This document shows, piece after piece, positions 4,880 through 5,843 of a stretch of 5,843 nucleotides of DNA. This stretch comes from Rhodospirillaceae bacterium (lineage in GTDB: Bacteria > Pseudomonadota > Alphaproteobacteria > Rhodospirillales > 2-02-FULL-58-16). The stretch covers positions 1 through 5,843 of the forward strand of contig JAUXMA010000124.1 in NCBI GenBank assembly GCA_030623425.1, read 5' to 3'. The notes beneath the pieces are model-generated. The model ran no database searches and was not told the origin of the DNA. It saw nothing but the letters and a program-made list of their open reading frames with translations. The stretch's first letter is position 1; each line of letters starts with the position of its first letter. The translations under genes were made by a program, and so were the position numbers.

Positions 4880-5843
4880 ATGGCTGAGCTCGTAAAGTTA
4901 CTCTTCCCGGATATGGCCGAAGAAGAGGCGACTGCCAAGCCGCTGCACAAGACCGGCATCCTGCCGTCGCAGGAAATCCGCAAGCTCATCCGCAACCATG
5001 AGATCGTGGCGGCGCAAGAGATATCGGAAGAGCAGATTCAGCCGGCCAGCATCGATCTTCGGCTAGGCGCCGTCGCCTACCGGGTCAGGGCCAGTTTTCT
5101 TCCCGGCGCGGCATCGAAAGTGAGCGACAAAATCGCTGCCCTCGGCATGCATGAAGTGGATATCAGCAATGGCGCCGTCCTGGAAAAGGGCTGTGTTTAC
5201 ATCGTTCCCCTGATGGAAAGCCTGAAGCTGCGCAAGCCCACCTCGGCCATCGCCAATCCGAAAAGCTCGACCGGCAGGCTGGACGTTTTCACCCGCCTGA
5301 TCACCGACCAGGCCGTTTCCTTCGATCTGGTCAAAAGTCCTTACGAGGGCCCCCTTTACGCCGAGGTTTCACCGCGCGCGTTCAGCATCGTTGTCCGTGA
5401 AGGCATGCGGCTGAACCAGTTGCGCTTGCGGCGCGGCAACCCCGCCGCCAGTGACACGGCGATGCGGCGGTTGCACGAGGAGGTCCGCCTTGTCGATGTC
5501 GAACCCGGACAGGAAAACATCTCGAAGGGGCTGGCCATCACCGTTGACTTGCGCGGCGGCGATTCCGATCTGGTCGGCTACAAGGCAAAAGTACATACCG
5601 GGCTCATCGACCTCGACAAGATCGGCCATTATGATCCGATGGAATTCTGGGAGCCGGTGCGTGCGGCGAGAACCGGCGGCATCATCCTCAATCCCGGCGA
5701 TTTCTATATTCTGGCGTCGCGGGAAGCGGTGACGGTGCCGCCCGATCACGCCGCCGAGATGGTCGCCTATGACACCCTGGTCGGCGAATTCCGCGTCCAC
5801 TACGCGGGCTTTTTCGACCCCGGCTTTGGCTATTCCAAGACCG
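4880..5843 (+). CDS. dcd: dCTP deaminase, long double-domain form, 3' end outside the window
   Basis: Deaminates dCTP to dUTP in the cytosol, feeding dUMP and thymidylate synthesis. The frame is open from ATG 4880 to the right edge (321 codons seen); a family length near 360-370 implies a few dozen residues are missing. The start is supported by GGGAGGT (4864-4870), 9 nt upstream; an in-frame GTG at 4862 would overlap that site. It is about twice the length of E. coli-type Dcd and shows two trimeric-dUTPase-like halves. The N-half has TGILPSQEI (25-33), QPASIDLRLG (54-63), KSSTGR (128-133) and LYAEV (159-163). S129, R133 and E162 line up with the catalytic Ser-Arg-Glu of canonical SSLAR...LEF. 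The C-half has SKGLAITVDLR (215-225), GIILNPGDFYILAS (267-280) and AGFFDPGFGY (309-318), but the residues at the catalytic Ser/Arg places are not conserved, so it may be structural. This resembles a fused double-domain Dcd common in alphaproteobacteria. Confidence 0.9.
   Translation, partial: MAELVKLLFPDMAEEEATAKPLHKTGILPSQEIRKLIRNHEIVAAQEISEEQIQPASIDLRLGAVAYRVRASFLPGAASKVSDKIAALGMHEVDISNGAVLEKGCVYIVPLMESLKLRKPTSAIANPKSSTGRLDVFTRLITDQAVSFDLVKSPYEGPLYAEVSPRAFSIVVREGMRLNQLRLRRGNPAASDTAMRRLHEEVRLVDVEPGQENISKGLAITVDLRGGDSDLVGYKAKVHTGLIDLDKIGHYDPMEFWEPVRAARTGGIILNPGDFYILASREAVTVPPDHAAEMVAYDTLVGEFRVHYAGFFDPGFGYSKT

Overview
The window is chromosomal DNA of high GC content and strong GC3 bias, apart from one AT-rich stretch at about 240-424. 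It most likely comes from an alphaproteobacterium, with Rhodospirillales-like bacteria as the best guess. The guess rests on the codon use, the long double-domain form of dCTP deaminase, the C-rich '(S)PCNIC' version of the sorbosone/glucose dehydrogenase family, and a lipoprotein with a degenerate OmpA-like end. The taxonomic call is inference.

Layout from left to right: (a) At the extreme left, a good Shine-Dalgarno and ATG on the minus strand suggest the first ten codons of a gene running out of the window. (b) Bases 31-424 hold no convincing gene. They contain GC-rich low-complexity DNA, then an AT-rich promoter region with two families of short direct repeats. (c) 425-1612 (+) encodes a proline-rich, coiled-coil lipoprotein with a degenerate OmpA-like C-terminus. 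(d) 1696-2835 (+) encodes a secreted six-bladed beta-propeller PQQ-dependent sugar (sorbosone-type) dehydrogenase, possibly read from a leaderless mRNA. (e) 4544-2848 (-) is the pantothenate pair panB-panC, tightly coupled. It converges on the dehydrogenase gene with only 12 bp between the stops. (f) 4545-4879 is a 335-bp divergent regulatory region with two clear inverted repeats. (g) 4880 to the right edge (+) is dCTP deaminase, lacking its C-terminal end in this window.

Functionally, PanB makes ketopantoate from 2-ketoisovalerate using 5,10-methylene-THF, and PanC joins pantoate to beta-alanine to give pantothenate, the coenzyme A precursor. The reductase (PanE/IlvC) and PanD are not here. 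Dcd supplies dUTP for thymidylate synthesis, another methylene-THF consumer. The first two genes act in the cell envelope and have no visible metabolic tie to the others.

I see no CRISPR array, insertion sequence, rRNA, tRNA or defence locus, and no clear new multi-gene system. The points most worth a second look are the repeat-rich promoter of the lipoprotein gene, the hairpin that would hide the ribosome site of the left-edge gene, the possible leaderless dehydrogenase mRNA, and the half-degenerate double-domain Dcd.
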